Positions 1-9,383 of a stretch of DNA of 64,000 bases are shown here, piece by piece. Where the stretch lies: the NCBI GenBank assembly GCA_963728975.1, contig CAVSMF010000004.1:62001-126000 (forward strand), given 5' to 3'. The stretch comes from DATFCK01 sp963728975 (lineage in GTDB: Bacteria > Verrucomicrobiota > Verrucomicrobiia > Chthoniobacterales > UBA10450). The translations under genes were made by a program, and so were the position numbers. Within the stretch, counting starts at the first letter, position 1; the number at the start of each line of letters is the position of its first letter. A model generated the notes under the pieces. The model ran no database searches, was not told where the DNA came from, and was given only the letters and a program-made list of their open reading frames with translations.

Positions 1-13
1 GTTTGGTCGTGCG

Positions 14-3000
14 ATGGTCCGCCGTCATTGGGTGGTCCCGGCACTCGTCCTCCTTGCCTTCGGTGGGTCCGCCCGGGCCCAGAGCTCGATCCCCCTTGGC
101 AATTCCGGCTCCCAATCTTTCGCCTACAATCCCGCCACCCATTTCCTCTATGCCGCCCAACAGGGTCCGGGCTCGTCCACTCTGAACGTGATCAACACGC
201 TGAGCAACACCGTGGCCGGCTCGATCACATACACCGCCGGTTATGCCGCGCAGGCCAGCGCCAGCGGCGCGACCGTGTTCGTCCCCGATCAAAGCAACAG
301 CCTGGTGCGCGTGTTCACTGTCAACGGCTCCGGGGTGCCCTCGGCCCTGCGCAGCGATCCCGCCTCCCTGGCAACCGGCTCCGCGGCGCTTGCCAGCAAT
401 TATGCCGTGACCAAACAGGGCACCGGCGACTACCTTGACATCAACGCGGTTTCCAATGGTGCCAACCAGCACACCACCCTGGTCGGGCTCGGTGCCGGCA
501 ACGTCTTCAGCGACTCTAACACCAACCAGTATTATGCGAACTACTCGGGTGGCGCGAAGGTGGTCAACGCCGACACCGGCGCGCTCGTTCGCAGCCTCGC
601 CAGCCAGGTCCTAGCGGTTGACCCGGCCGCCACCCACAACTTTGTCTATCAAATCGGCACGGCCTCCGTCCTTAACCAGTTGAGCGGTGCCACCAACGCG
701 CAGACCGGAACCTATGATTTCGGGGTCGGGGCATCCGTTGGCGCGGTCGCCGTCAACCCCGCGAACGGTGACGTTTTCGTCGCGATTCAGACCCTGAACA
801 AGATCGTCGAACTCACCCCTGCGATGACCTATCTCCGCCAATTCAGCATCGCCAGCCCGCAGGCCATCGCCGTTGCCGATGGCGAACTTTTCGTCGATTC
901 CGCCGGAGCCGGCTCCCTGAGTGTCATCCTGATCAATCCGATCAATCCGCCCGCGATCGCAAGCGTCTCGTCCACAAGCGGGCAAGTTGGCACAAGCATC
1001 ACGATTACGGGAACGAACTTCAGCTCGGTTCCCGGCAATAACATCGTTTACTTCGGAGCCACTCGCGCCGTCGTTACCGCGGCTTCGGCCACTTCGCTGA
1101 CCGTGACCGTTCCAAGCGGCGCAACTTACGCCCCGATCTCGGTGACGGTGAATCATCTGACGGCTTACACGCCTTTGCCTTTCACCGTCACGTTCCACAG
1201 CGGGCGCATCATCAATGGCTCGTCCTTCGCGGCACACGTGGACTTCACCACCGGAGCGAATCCTTACTGGATTGCGGTGGGCGATCTTGACGGCGATGGA
1301 AAGCCCGACATCGCGGTCGCCGATTTTTACGGTCAGGCAATTTCCATCTACCGCGACCAAAGCTCGGCCGGAACAGTCGACGCCAGTTCGTTCGCCTCAA
1401 AAATCGATGTCTCGACCGGCACTAATCTTCCAACTGCGGTAGCGATCGCAGACATCGACGGCGACGGCAAGCTCGACCTGATCGTCACGAACGGCACGAG
1501 CAACACGGTCTCGATCTTTCTCAACACGACCGTTCCGGGCGGCGCAATTTCATTTGCCTCCAAGGTCGATCTTCCCACGGGAAGTTATGCCAACCATGTG
1601 GCGGTCGGCGACCTCGATGGTGACGGCAACCCGGACATCGTCGTCGCCAATAGCAACGACACGGTCATCTCCGTATTGCGCAACGTCGGGATGGCCGGTT
1701 TGGTCGCCTTCGCACCGAAAGTAGATCTGGCCGTGACCCGGCCGAGTGACGTGGCGATCGGCGACATCGACGGGGACGGCAAGCCCGATATCGTGGCGAC
1801 GAGCCACACGAATTCCACCGTTTCTGTTTTACGAAACAACAGCACGGTGGGCACCCTCTCCTTTGCCACGGCCACTGACTTTGCCGTTCTGACGGGCAGC
1901 TCTCGGCATGCGGAGACCGTCGTCCTCGCTGATTTCAATGGAGACGGCAAACTCGATCTCGCCGTGGGAGGAGAAAACGCCACGTCTCTATCGGTTCTGC
2001 AAAACACCAGCAGCTCGGGAGCGATTTCTTTCGCGCCTAAAATCGATCTCACGCCTCCAGATTTCAATCAATATGGCATCGCTGTGGGCGATCTCGACGG
2101 CGATGGCAGACCCGACCTGGTAGCGTCGAACTGGAGCACGCCGAAGCTTTCTATCTGGCGCAATTCGAGCGCGGCCGGCGCCACGTCCTTCCAAACGCAG
2201 GTCTCGTTTACGAGCGGAAGCTTTCCCCGCGCCGTGGCCATCGCCGACTTTGATGGAGACGGCAGACCGGATCTCGCGAGCGCAAATTTCACCGACAATA
2301 GCGTCTCGGTGTTCCGTAACACCATATCAATCCAGCCTGTCATCACCTCGCTATCGAATATCTCGGGGCCGGTCGGCGCAACCATTGTCATCACCGGTTC
2401 GAATTTTGATCCGATCGCGGCAAATAATACCGTCTATTTCGGTGGCGTGCGCGCCGTCGTCATTGCTGCCACCTCCACTTCGCTCACGGTTATTGTTCCA
2501 CCGGGAGCGGCCTATGCGCCCATCACCATCACGGTCGGCGGCCTGACCGTGACCACCCCTACCTCATTTATTCCCACCGTTCATACGAGCGGTGCGCTCG
2601 ACGCTTCCGCCTTTTCGCCGAAGGTGGATTTCACGACCGACTCGGCGCCCGTCAGCATCAAGAGCGCGGATCTCGATGGGGATGGCCGGCCTGACCTCAT
2701 CGTGATCAACCACGGAAGCAATACCGCTGAGATTTATCGAAACACATCCACCGCAGGTAATATTGATTCGAGTGCCTTTGCCGTTCCGATCCCGTTAACG
2801 ACAGACGATCGGCCTCAAGTGGTGGCGGTCGCTGACCTCGATGGAGATGGACGGCTGGACGTCGCCCTCGTCAGCTCGACAAACAATACGCTGTCGGTCT
2901 TCCAGAATACCAGTTCGGTGGGAGCGATCAGCTTTGCCGCGCGGCTCGATTTCACGACCGGCGTGACCCCGGTCGATCTGGCGATTGGCGACCTCGACGA

Positions 3001-4714
3001 GGACGGCCGCATGGACATCGCCGTGGCCAATGGCAATGCCGCCACGGTGTCTGTGTTCGTGAACACGAGCGGAATCGGAAGTATTTCATTCGCGCCGAAA
3101 CTGGATCTGCCGGTCGGCACCGTGCCTGTAAGCGTTGCCATGGGAGATCTCGATGGAGATGGTTGGCCAGATCTCGTGGTGGCCAACGGGGCGGACAGCA
3201 CGATATCGGTTATTCGCAATCTCAGCTCGTTTGCGAGCGCCGCCTTCGCCGCCAGGATCGACTTCGTTTCCGGCAGCAATCCCGAGAAAGTTGCCCTCGG
3301 CGATTTTGATGGTGACGGAAAACTGGACATCGTTTCCGCAAATTCCGGCAGTGATTCGGTTTCGATTTTGCGCAACATCAGTTCGCCTGGTTCCATTACC
3401 ACCGCCTCATTTTCTGCCAAGATTGACTTCACGACCGGCAGTAATCCGCAGAGCGTGGCAGTCGGCGATCTCGACGGCGACGGCAAGCTCGACCTCGTAT
3501 CGGCCAACTTCAACGCAGACTCCGTCTCGGTGTTGCAGAACACGGGTGCGCCTGGAACGCTTTCGTTTGCAGCGAAAGCCGACATTTCGACTGGAGCAGG
3601 GGCGGCGGATATTGCGATTGGCGATTTCGATGGCGACGGGAAAGCGGACCTGGCGGTCGTCAATTCCAACGCTGCCACTTTGTCCATTTTGCGAAACGTG
3701 CTCAATCTTGCCCCAAAAGTTAGCGCGGTGGCCGATCAAACGATTCCAGAAGACAGCGGAGTTGTCGTTGGCCTCAGTGTTTCGGACGCTGAATCCTCTC
3801 CCGCCAGCCTGGTCGTGACCGGCAGTTCGTCCGATACAGGCCTCGTGCCCAACGACAGCCTCGTCCCTGGCGGTTCCGGTTCGAATCGCACTTTGCAGGT
3901 CACGCCAGCCGCAAATCAGTTCGGGACGGCCACCATCACACTGAGCGTAAGTGATGGATCTGCCACGACCACGACTACCTTCCTTCTCACCGTTCTTTCG
4001 GTAAATGACGCGCCAACACTGAACCCGATCGCTGACATCGCGATCGATGAAAATGAGGGCCAGCAAATGATCGATCTGGCGGGAATCACCTCTGGTGCGC
4101 CTAACGAAAGCCAGACATTGACGGTGACCGCCGCATCGAATAACACCAATTTGATTCCCGACCCGAGTGTCTCCTACACCAGTCCGCAAACGTCCGGCAC
4201 ATTAACTTTCACGCCGATCGCCGATGCCACCGGCACGGCTACGATTACCGTGGCAGTCCAGGATAACGGCGGCATCGCCAATGGAGGGCAGGACACCATC
4301 ATACGAACATTTACCGTCACGGTGCGAACACCTTTGCAAACCTGGCAGACGACTAATTTTACAACGCAAGAATTGAGCGATCCAAATTTCAGCGGACCCA
4401 GCGCCGATCCGGATTACGACGGAATTCCTAACGCGCTCGAATATGCTTTCGATCTCAACCCACAAATCACCGACGTGACTGCACTTCCTCAAGTCGGACT
4501 TGAAGGCAATTTTATTACCCTGACTTACCGAAAGAATTTATCAGCAACCGATCTGAACTACATAGTTGAAGAATCAGCCGACCTTATTGGCTGGGGTCCG
4601 GCAAGTGTCACCGAAGAAATCGTTTCGGAAACAGACGGTGTTCGCGTGATCAAGGCCAAAGTTCCGATCGAAAACGCACAACAAAAATTCCTGCACCTAA
4701 AAGTCACTTTCTGA
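14..4714 (+). CDS. Secreted giant FG-GAP/VCBS repeat protein with TIG and cadherin-like domains
   Basis: A 1566-residue exported protein. Residues 1-22 form a signal peptide ending ARA-Q. Residues about 25-310 look like a YVTN-type beta-propeller. A first IPT/TIG domain lies at about 310-392 and a second at about 773-852. Each is followed by a block of FG-GAP/VCBS repeats (about 405-769 and 862-1229) marked by many D-x-D-G-D-G-x-x-D calcium-binding loops. Two cadherin-like domains cover about 1231-1439. The C-terminal tail holds the 'DPDYDGIPNALEY' signature common at the ends of verrucomicrobial and planctomycetal secreted proteins. FG-GAP proteins of this kind are usually surface or extracellular binding proteins; no catalytic motif is visible. 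The ATG at 14 is chosen because the signal peptide follows directly. The ligand is unknown. Confidence 0.85.
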   Translation: MVRRHWVVPALVLLAFGGSARAQSSIPLGNSGSQSFAYNPATHFLYAAQQGPGSSTLNVINTLSNTVAGSITYTAGYAAQASASGATVFVPDQSNSLVRVFTVNGSGVPSALRSDPASLATGSAALASNYAVTKQGTGDYLDINAVSNGANQHTTLVGLGAGNVFSDSNTNQYYANYSGGAKVVNADTGALVRSLASQVLAVDPAATHNFVYQIGTASVLNQLSGATNAQTGTYDFGVGASVGAVAVNPANGDVFVAIQTLNKIVELTPAMTYLRQFSIASPQAIAVADGELFVDSAGAGSLSVILINPINPPAIASVSSTSGQVGTSITITGTNFSSVPGNNIVYFGATRAVVTAASATSLTVTVPSGATYAPISVTVNHLTAYTPLPFTVTFHSGRIINGSSFAAHVDFTTGANPYWIAVGDLDGDGKPDIAVADFYGQAISIYRDQSSAGTVDASSFASKIDVSTGTNLPTAVAIADIDGDGKLDLIVTNGTSNTVSIFLNTTVPGGAISFASKVDLPTGSYANHVAVGDLDGDGNPDIVVANSNDTVISVLRNVGMAGLVAFAPKVDLAVTRPSDVAIGDIDGDGKPDIVATSHTNSTVSVLRNNSTVGTLSFATATDFAVLTGSSRHAETVVLADFNGDGKLDLAVGGENATSLSVLQNTSSSGAISFAPKIDLTPPDFNQYGIAVGDLDGDGRPDLVASNWSTPKLSIWRNSSAAGATSFQTQVSFTSGSFPRAVAIADFDGDGRPDLASANFTDNSVSVFRNTISIQPVITSLSNISGPVGATIVITGSNFDPIAANNTVYFGGVRAVVIAATSTSLTVIVPPGAAYAPITITVGGLTVTTPTSFIPTVHTSGALDASAFSPKVDFTTDSAPVSIKSADLDGDGRPDLIVINHGSNTAEIYRNTSTAGNIDSSAFAVPIPLTTDDRPQVVAVADLDGDGRLDVALVSSTNNTLSVFQNTSSVGAISFAARLDFTTGVTPVDLAIGDLDEDGRMDIAVANGNAATVSVFVNTSGIGSISFAPKLDLPVGTVPVSVAMGDLDGDGWPDLVVANGADSTISVIRNLSSFASAAFAARIDFVSGSNPEKVALGDFDGDGKLDIVSANSGSDSVSILRNISSPGSITTASFSAKIDFTTGSNPQSVAVGDLDGDGKLDLVSANFNADSVSVLQNTGAPGTLSFAAKADISTGAGAADIAIGDFDGDGKADLAVVNSNAATLSILRNVLNLAPKVSAVADQTIPEDSGVVVGLSVSDAESSPASLVVTGSSSDTGLVPNDSLVPGGSGSNRTLQVTPAANQFGTATITLSVSDGSATTTTTFLLTVLSVNDAPTLNPIADIAIDENEGQQMIDLAGITSGAPNESQTLTVTAASNNTNLIPDPSVSYTSPQTSGTLTFTPIADATGTATITVAVQDNGGIANGGQDTIIRTFTVTVRTPLQTWQTTNFTTQELSDPNFSGPSADPDYDGIPNALEYAFDLNPQITDVTALPQVGLEGNFITLTYRKNLSATDLNYIVEESADLIGWGPASVTEEIVSETDGVRVIKAKVPIENAQQKFLHLKVTF

Positions 4715-5032
4715 TTTTAAGTAACCCAGTTATGGACGGCAGCCGATTCGTCCAAGGTCGAGACTTTGTCTTTGCCCGTAGGATTCCGGGTTTTTGTATT
4801 AAAAAACTGCTTGTTAGGTAATCGACAGAGAGCCCGGTCATCAGTTTGGTTGGCGATCCTTGATCGAACTGCTCCCTGCGGCACTCGCCGCGGACCACTT
4901 GTTACGCTCCGCTTTGACAAGCTCCAGATCGCTATTTCGATACGCTCGGCGACCCGACCGAACGCTGCGGCTGGAACGCGCCGAAAGAATGTTGTAGTTG
5001 TTGCCGGGGCAAACGCCTAAATTCAGACGCTC
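4715..5032. other. Intergenic region before the first cyclase gene
   Basis: 318 bp between the FG-GAP gene and the first cyclase. Apart from the weak terminator-like hairpin I see no gene, RNA or repeat. A promoter for the cyclase should lie here, but I cannot pick out a convincing -35/-10 pair. Confidence 0.4.
4774..4795 (+). terminator. Weak candidate Rho-independent terminator
   Basis: A 5-bp stem (4774-4778 with 4787-4791, one G-T pair) with an 8-nt loop runs straight into TTTTT. It lies 60 bp after the FG-GAP gene. The short stem makes it weak. Confidence 0.3.
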
Positions 5033-7306
5033 ATGGCAGAGGACGAAAAGACCAAGCTGCGTTTGGAGACCGCGCACGTGCTCTTCATGGACATCGTCGG
5101 GTATTCCAGGCTCCTGACCGACGAACAGTCGGAAGCGCTTCAGGAGTTGAATCAGATTGTGCGCAATACCGAGGCGGTTCACGAGGCAGAGACTGCGGGG
5201 ACACTTACGATTTTGCCGACCGGCGATGGCATGGCGCTGGTTTTCACCGGGTCGGTGGAAGATCCGGCCGAATGCGCCCTGGAGATCAGCCACGCGTTGC
5301 GCGCGCAGCCGAGTCTGCCGGTGAGAATGGGAATCCACAGCGGCCCCATCCATCACGTGAAGGACGCAAACGAGCGCGAGAACATTGCCGGCGTAGGGAT
5401 CAACATCGCGCAGCGGGTGATGGATTGCGGCGACGCCGGCCACATTCTCTTGAGTAAACGCGTTGCCGACGATCTGGCACAACAGCGTCGTTGGCAGCCC
5501 TATCTTCACCCACTGGGCGACGTGGAAGTGAAACACGGACTTGTTGTCTCGTTGGTTAATCTTTATGCCGAGACAATTGGCAATCCCACGCCACCGACGC
5601 GAATCGGGAAAGCGCGCCGCAGCATCCCCCGCTCTAAAGCCGGGACGCACAAAGCCCTCTCTCCGCTCGCCCGAGCGATCTTCATTGTCGCCGTCTTGCT
5701 GATCGCGCTTGCCATCGTGTCGGTGATTTTCGCTCCCGCGATTGTGCGCACGCTCGGCCAACGCCAGTCAGCGACATTACCTCAACCGACCGCCACCGGG
5801 TCCCCTTCGTTAGCCGATACTATTAAGAGCGAAGTCGCCAAGAAAATCACCCAGGAATTAAAGAAAGATCTTTCCGGCAAGAAAACCGCCGCACCCGAGC
5901 CGCCCCCTACCGATTCGGCGATCCCGGAGAAGAGCGTCGCCGTCCTCCCCTTCGTGAACATGAGCGGAGACAAAAATGACGAATATTTGAGTGACGGCAT
6001 GACGGAGGAATTGATCAACGCGCTGGCCACGGTGCCGGGGCTGCGGGTGCCAGGGCGGACATCGTGTTTCGCTTTCAAGGGCAAAACGGAAGAGGACATT
6101 TTTCGAAAAGTCGGCGACGAGCTGCATGTCAATACGGTGCTGGAAGGAAGCGTTCGCAAAGCCGGCAAAAAACTGCGCGTCACCGCGCAGCTCATCAACG
6201 TCGCCGACGGCTACCATCTCTGGTCGAAGGATTATGACGGCGACATGAAGGACATCCTCAACTTTGAGAGCAACGTGGCCGAGCAGGTCGTGCAGGCGCT
6301 GAAGGGAAAGTTAGGTGTCAAGGAGGCGCGCCTTTTGGCAAAGAAACCGACCGACAATCCGGAAGCGCACCGGCTTTACCTGCTGGGGCGCTACGAGTTT
6401 GCTAAGTACACGCAGGCTGGCTGGAATAATGCGATTCGTGATTACGAGGAGGCGCTGAGACTGGATCCGAATTACGCCTTAGCCTACTGCGGACTGGCTG
6501 ATAACTACGCGTATATGGGAAGCGTGGTGATGCCCGAGAGAGAGGCTATCGCAAAGGAAAAAGAATTTGCCCAGAAGGCGCTGGCGCTCGATCCGGAACT
6601 GGCGGAAGCGCACATGTCCCTCGCTCTGGCACTCGTTGCCGGTTTTGACTGGCGTACCGGTCTGAAAGAATTCGATCGTGCGCTCAAACTGAATCCAAAT
6701 CTGGCATTCGCCTATGAGACACAAGCCTGGACTGTGAATGGACTTGGCCGGTTCGGCGAGGCGATCGCGAAGACCAGGAAAGCGATCAAACTCGATCCTT
6801 TGAATCCGTTTTTTCAAATGAGTCTGAGTTTTTACCAGTATTGGGCAGGCCGATACGACGATGCGATCGCGCAAGCCGGAAAGACGCTGGAAATGGATCC
6901 GAATTCAGCGATCAGCCACGTTTTGTTAGGCCTCTCTTTCCTTAAGAAGGGCGACACAGCCGACGCGATCGCGGAATTGCAAAAAGCTAAGACGCCGAAT
7001 CCCGGTGCCTGGTATCAAGGGTACCTCGGCTACGCTTATGCCATCTCCGGAGATCGAGCGAAAGCCGAGCAAGCGTTGCGCGAGCTCGAAGATCTTGCGA
7101 AACAGCAATACGTCAGTCCGACAGCGTTTGCCACGATCTATCTGGGACTTGGCGAAAAGGAGAAAGCTTTGGATTGGCTGGAAAGGGCCTATGAGCAGCA
7201 GGACAGCGCCTGCTGGTATCTAAAGATTGACCAGATTTACGACAGCGTGCGTAACGAGCCGCGTTTTCAGACGCTGGTGCAGAAAGTCTTTGCCGCAAAA
7301 CAGTGA
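5033..7306 (+). CDS. Class III nucleotide cyclase with TM segment, TolB-like domain and TPR repeats
   Basis: 757 residues. The class III cyclase domain covers about 12-180. The metal-binding aspartates are D20 (in FMDIVGYS) and D65 (in LPTGDG), and the transition-state pair is N124 and R128 (in GINIAQR). The lysine that usually specifies adenine, four residues before the second Asp (K-T-x-G-D), is replaced by leucine (LPTGD), so substrate and activity are uncertain. One TM helix lies at about 211-237. A TolB-N-like domain beginning EKSVAVLPF spans about 299-425, and TPR repeats run to the end. The likely layout is a cytoplasmic cyclase tethered to an external TolB/TPR sensor or scaffold. The stop overlaps the GTG start of the next reading frame. 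It is a paralogue of the genes at 11247, 14120 and 16746. Confidence 0.85.
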   Translation: MAEDEKTKLRLETAHVLFMDIVGYSRLLTDEQSEALQELNQIVRNTEAVHEAETAGTLTILPTGDGMALVFTGSVEDPAECALEISHALRAQPSLPVRMGIHSGPIHHVKDANERENIAGVGINIAQRVMDCGDAGHILLSKRVADDLAQQRRWQPYLHPLGDVEVKHGLVVSLVNLYAETIGNPTPPTRIGKARRSIPRSKAGTHKALSPLARAIFIVAVLLIALAIVSVIFAPAIVRTLGQRQSATLPQPTATGSPSLADTIKSEVAKKITQELKKDLSGKKTAAPEPPPTDSAIPEKSVAVLPFVNMSGDKNDEYLSDGMTEELINALATVPGLRVPGRTSCFAFKGKTEEDIFRKVGDELHVNTVLEGSVRKAGKKLRVTAQLINVADGYHLWSKDYDGDMKDILNFESNVAEQVVQALKGKLGVKEARLLAKKPTDNPEAHRLYLLGRYEFAKYTQAGWNNAIRDYEEALRLDPNYALAYCGLADNYAYMGSVVMPEREAIAKEKEFAQKALALDPELAEAHMSLALALVAGFDWRTGLKEFDRALKLNPNLAFAYETQAWTVNGLGRFGEAIAKTRKAIKLDPLNPFFQMSLSFYQYWAGRYDDAIAQAGKTLEMDPNSAISHVLLGLSFLKKGDTADAIAELQKAKTPNPGAWYQGYLGYAYAISGDRAKAEQALRELEDLAKQQYVSPTAFATIYLGLGEKEKALDWLERAYEQQDSACWYLKIDQIYDSVRNEPRFQTLVQKVFAAKQ

Positions 7307-7635
7307 AGATCGACAACTTCTTCGCCGAGCTGAAGCGGCGTAATGTCTACAAGGTCGCGCTCGCCTATGCGGTGGTGGCGTGGTTGTTGATCCAAGCCGC
7401 GTCGATTCTCCTTCCCACATTCGAAGCGCCCACGTTGGTGATGAAGGCGTTTGTGGTGTTTCTGGCGCTCGGATTTGTCGGAGTGGCCATCAAACAAGAT
7501 CCGACCCGGATCAACCCTGATCCTAACCGGCTCAGGCAAAGCGATTGGCAAAAAAACAGAGTTTTAGCCAATCTTTGCGGGGCGAGGCTCCGAGCTTGCG
7601 AATGGAGCGCGTGGGACGCGCGACATAGAAGGTAA
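7303..7635 (+). pseudogene. Truncated N-terminus of a TolB/TPR membrane protein
   Basis: GTG at 7303 overlaps the preceding TGA, so the frame was probably translationally coupled. The first ~60 residues (FFAELKRRNVYKVA, then a hydrophobic helix containing AWLLIQAAS and a second one) match the N-terminal membrane anchor that normally begins TolB-like/TPR proteins in this phylum. In intact family members the second helix continues into an 'AWAFELTPEG' type sequence. Here homology stops after LALGF at about 7475 and the rest reads as unrelated sequence up to the stop at 7635. I take it as a remnant that lost its TolB and TPR parts. It might still make a small membrane peptide. Confidence 0.6.
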
Positions 7636-7705
7636 AGTGACGAGGGTAGGAGCGAGTGAGCGGGGGCTGCGAATGGAGCCGGTGGGAACCGAGCGACATA
7701 GATGG
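7594..7705. repeat. Imperfect direct repeat, about 39 bp, two copies
   Basis: Copies at 7594-7632 and 7666-7705 share the core GCGAATGGAGC, then GTGGGA, then CGACATAGA. The 33-nt spacer is G-rich. They lie just downstream of the truncated TolB-type remnant and look like dispersed-repeat debris rather than coding sequence. Confidence 0.55.
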
Positions 7706-7868
7706 GCAAGCCGACAGGCCGAAGCGAATGGGGGTTCGCGAGTCAACGAGTTTCAAAATCGAGTATGGCAAACCCCACGCTGCAACAGGCGAGATTGCGC
7801 TTTGATCGTCTTGAATGATTAGAAAAAGAGACGAAATCCGCTCGTTAGGCTATGCGCCGCGCCGCGGC

Positions 7869-8418
7869 CTAAGTCGGCCGGCGCATGGCCGCGGCCAGGC
7901 TCAATCGAGAGATGCCGCTAAAGATGAGGCTCACGCCCACCAGCATTCCCAGTACCCAGGTAGAGCTCGATGGCCATTGTGCCCAGATGAAAATCGCCAG
8001 GAGCCAGTGTGATGACGGCGTCGAACAAAACCCAGCCTGCCTTCGTTCGCCGGCGAATGGCGAAATAGAGCGCCGTTTCCAGCGCGGCTTCGATAAGCAG
8101 AAAAATCGCGAGCACCAGAGTGAGCGTGACCAGCCCGAGCAAGGGATGCATCAGCATGTAAATGCTGGCGAACCCATAGACAATCGCCAGGAGCAATTGC
8201 CACAGGACTCCGCCGAAACTGTGCGAATGAAACGCGAAAATTAAATGCCACACTCCTACCAGCAGAATCAGCCAGCCGATCACAAAGACAAAGCCAATTG
8301 ACGAAGCCAGCGGCAGCGCGATCGCAAGAATTCCGCAGACCAACATCAGAACTCCCCAAACCACCGACCAACCGCTCCCACCCGAGCCAGCCGACAAGTT
8401 ATTGTTGTTCATATTCAC
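7869..8418 (-). pseudogene. hdeD: HdeD-family (DUF308) membrane protein, frameshifted
   Basis: Reading from 8418, the first ~135 residues are typical HdeD: a polar N-terminus, paired hydrophobic helices, then a cytoplasmic turn ending GWVLFDAVITL. HdeD proteins are six-helix inner-membrane proteins linked to acid resistance. The continuous frame then gives an atypical tail and stops at 7918. Skipping one base at about 8003-8008 restores the expected HdeD C-terminus (LAIFIWAQWPSSS, then VGVSLIFSGISRL), ending at a TAG at 7869-7871. The repaired product is about 183 residues, the usual family length. This is a one-base insertion, either a real mutation or an assembly error. The loss lies inside the fifth helix, so the encoded protein is probably non-functional. 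Confidence 0.75.
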
Positions 8419-8788
8419 CGGATCCTAACAAGCCCGCGGGCGGCGCAACAGCTTTATTGTTGTCAAAGAGAAAGCGCCCCGCCAACAATTTTTTCTTAGA
8501 CAACTGCCCATCGACCAAACGCCTGACGATCGTCCGTGAGCAAGTTTTAAAACATCGCGGCGAGATTGCCGGCATTCCCGCTCTCCGCCGCCCGACCGCC
8601 TGCATCAGCGAATCGTCCAGAAAGGACGACAGCAAAACAACCGCTGCCATTCCCGCGAAAACGGCAGGTAGTGAAAGTATCTTCCCCGAACCCTTCCTGA
8701 TACCGCGGTTGGCATGAGCGTTCTCATCGAAGACGTAAAAGGTAATGCGGTCGTTAATGATTCAGACCTGCCACGTGAGCGGAAGGTT
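8419..8788. other. Intergenic region without recognised gene
   Basis: 370 bp upstream of the hdeD remnant and downstream of the acetyltransferase gene, both on the minus strand. I see no convincing gene or structured RNA. Any hdeD promoter should lie near 8420-8520. Confidence 0.4.
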
Positions 8789-9259
8789 TTACGGCGCTGT
8801 GAGGCTGAAAAGAATATGCGATTCACCGGGGGGCTCGGGTTCCTGATCGATCGCGCTCGGGCATACGGTGAAGCCACATTTTTGCAGGACGCGGATCGAG
8901 GCAAGGTTGTGGGGGGCCACCCCGGCGTAGAGCGGCCGCCTCTGTTCCAGGCGAAGAAAGGAAGAGAGCGCTTCGCTGGCAATGCCGCGTCCCCAAAGTG
9001 CGCGGTCGATCCAGTAGCCGACCTCGCGTTCCCCGTCGCGCACGAAACTAGCGATGTGCCCGGCTACCTGGCCATCGGCTACGATGGTCTTTTTCAGGCT
9101 GGTGTCGTCGGCCAGGATCTTGGCCCAATGCTCGTCGAATTCCGCTCTATCGCGTGACCGGAATACAACCAGCGCCACGGCCACGGGATCTCGCTGATGT
9201 TCGAAAAAGATGGGCAGGTCGCCCGGTTCGACGTCGCGCAAGAGCACCTCTGTTTTCAT
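8789..9259 (-). CDS. GNAT-family N-acetyltransferase (RimJ/RimL-like)
   Basis: 156 residues. The opening LRDVEPGDLPIFFEHQRDP is the standard first strand and helix of RimJ/RimL-type GNATs. Around residues 75-105 come the central beta-strands (VAGHIASF, then REVGYWID), and the acetyl-CoA-binding loop corresponds to ALWGRGIASEAL. The 'NLASIRVLQKCGFTV' segment near residue 120 is the characteristic N-x-x-S-x-x-V-x-x-K-x-G-F end of the fold. The family acetylates N-terminal or side-chain amines; the substrate here cannot be told. It stands alone, with no co-oriented partner close enough to suggest an operon. Confidence 0.85.
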   Translation of the reverse strand: MKTEVLLRDVEPGDLPIFFEHQRDPVAVALVVFRSRDRAEFDEHWAKILADDTSLKKTIVADGQVAGHIASFVRDGEREVGYWIDRALWGRGIASEALSSFLRLEQRRPLYAGVAPHNLASIRVLQKCGFTVCPSAIDQEPEPPGESHILFSLTAP

Positions 9260-9383
9260 AGGCCAAGGATACTCATCAGATTATCTTGCGGAAAGCGGAC
9301 ATCGAGCGGTTGAGGGGTCATTGGTTGAGAGCGTAAGATCTCCGTGGGAGCCAGGCTCTTTATGGAGTTGAGAGAATTATACT

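Noticed and set aside
2815..3705. Long open frame of 296 codons on the minus strand inside the FG-GAP gene
   Set aside because: It mirrors the repeated D-x-D-G-D-G codons of the coding strand, is rich in Ser/Pro/Arg and has no recognisable domain.
4841..5761. 306-codon minus-strand frame over the first cyclase
   Set aside because: Fully antisense to a well-supported cyclase domain and composed of His/Arg/Gly-rich shadow sequence.
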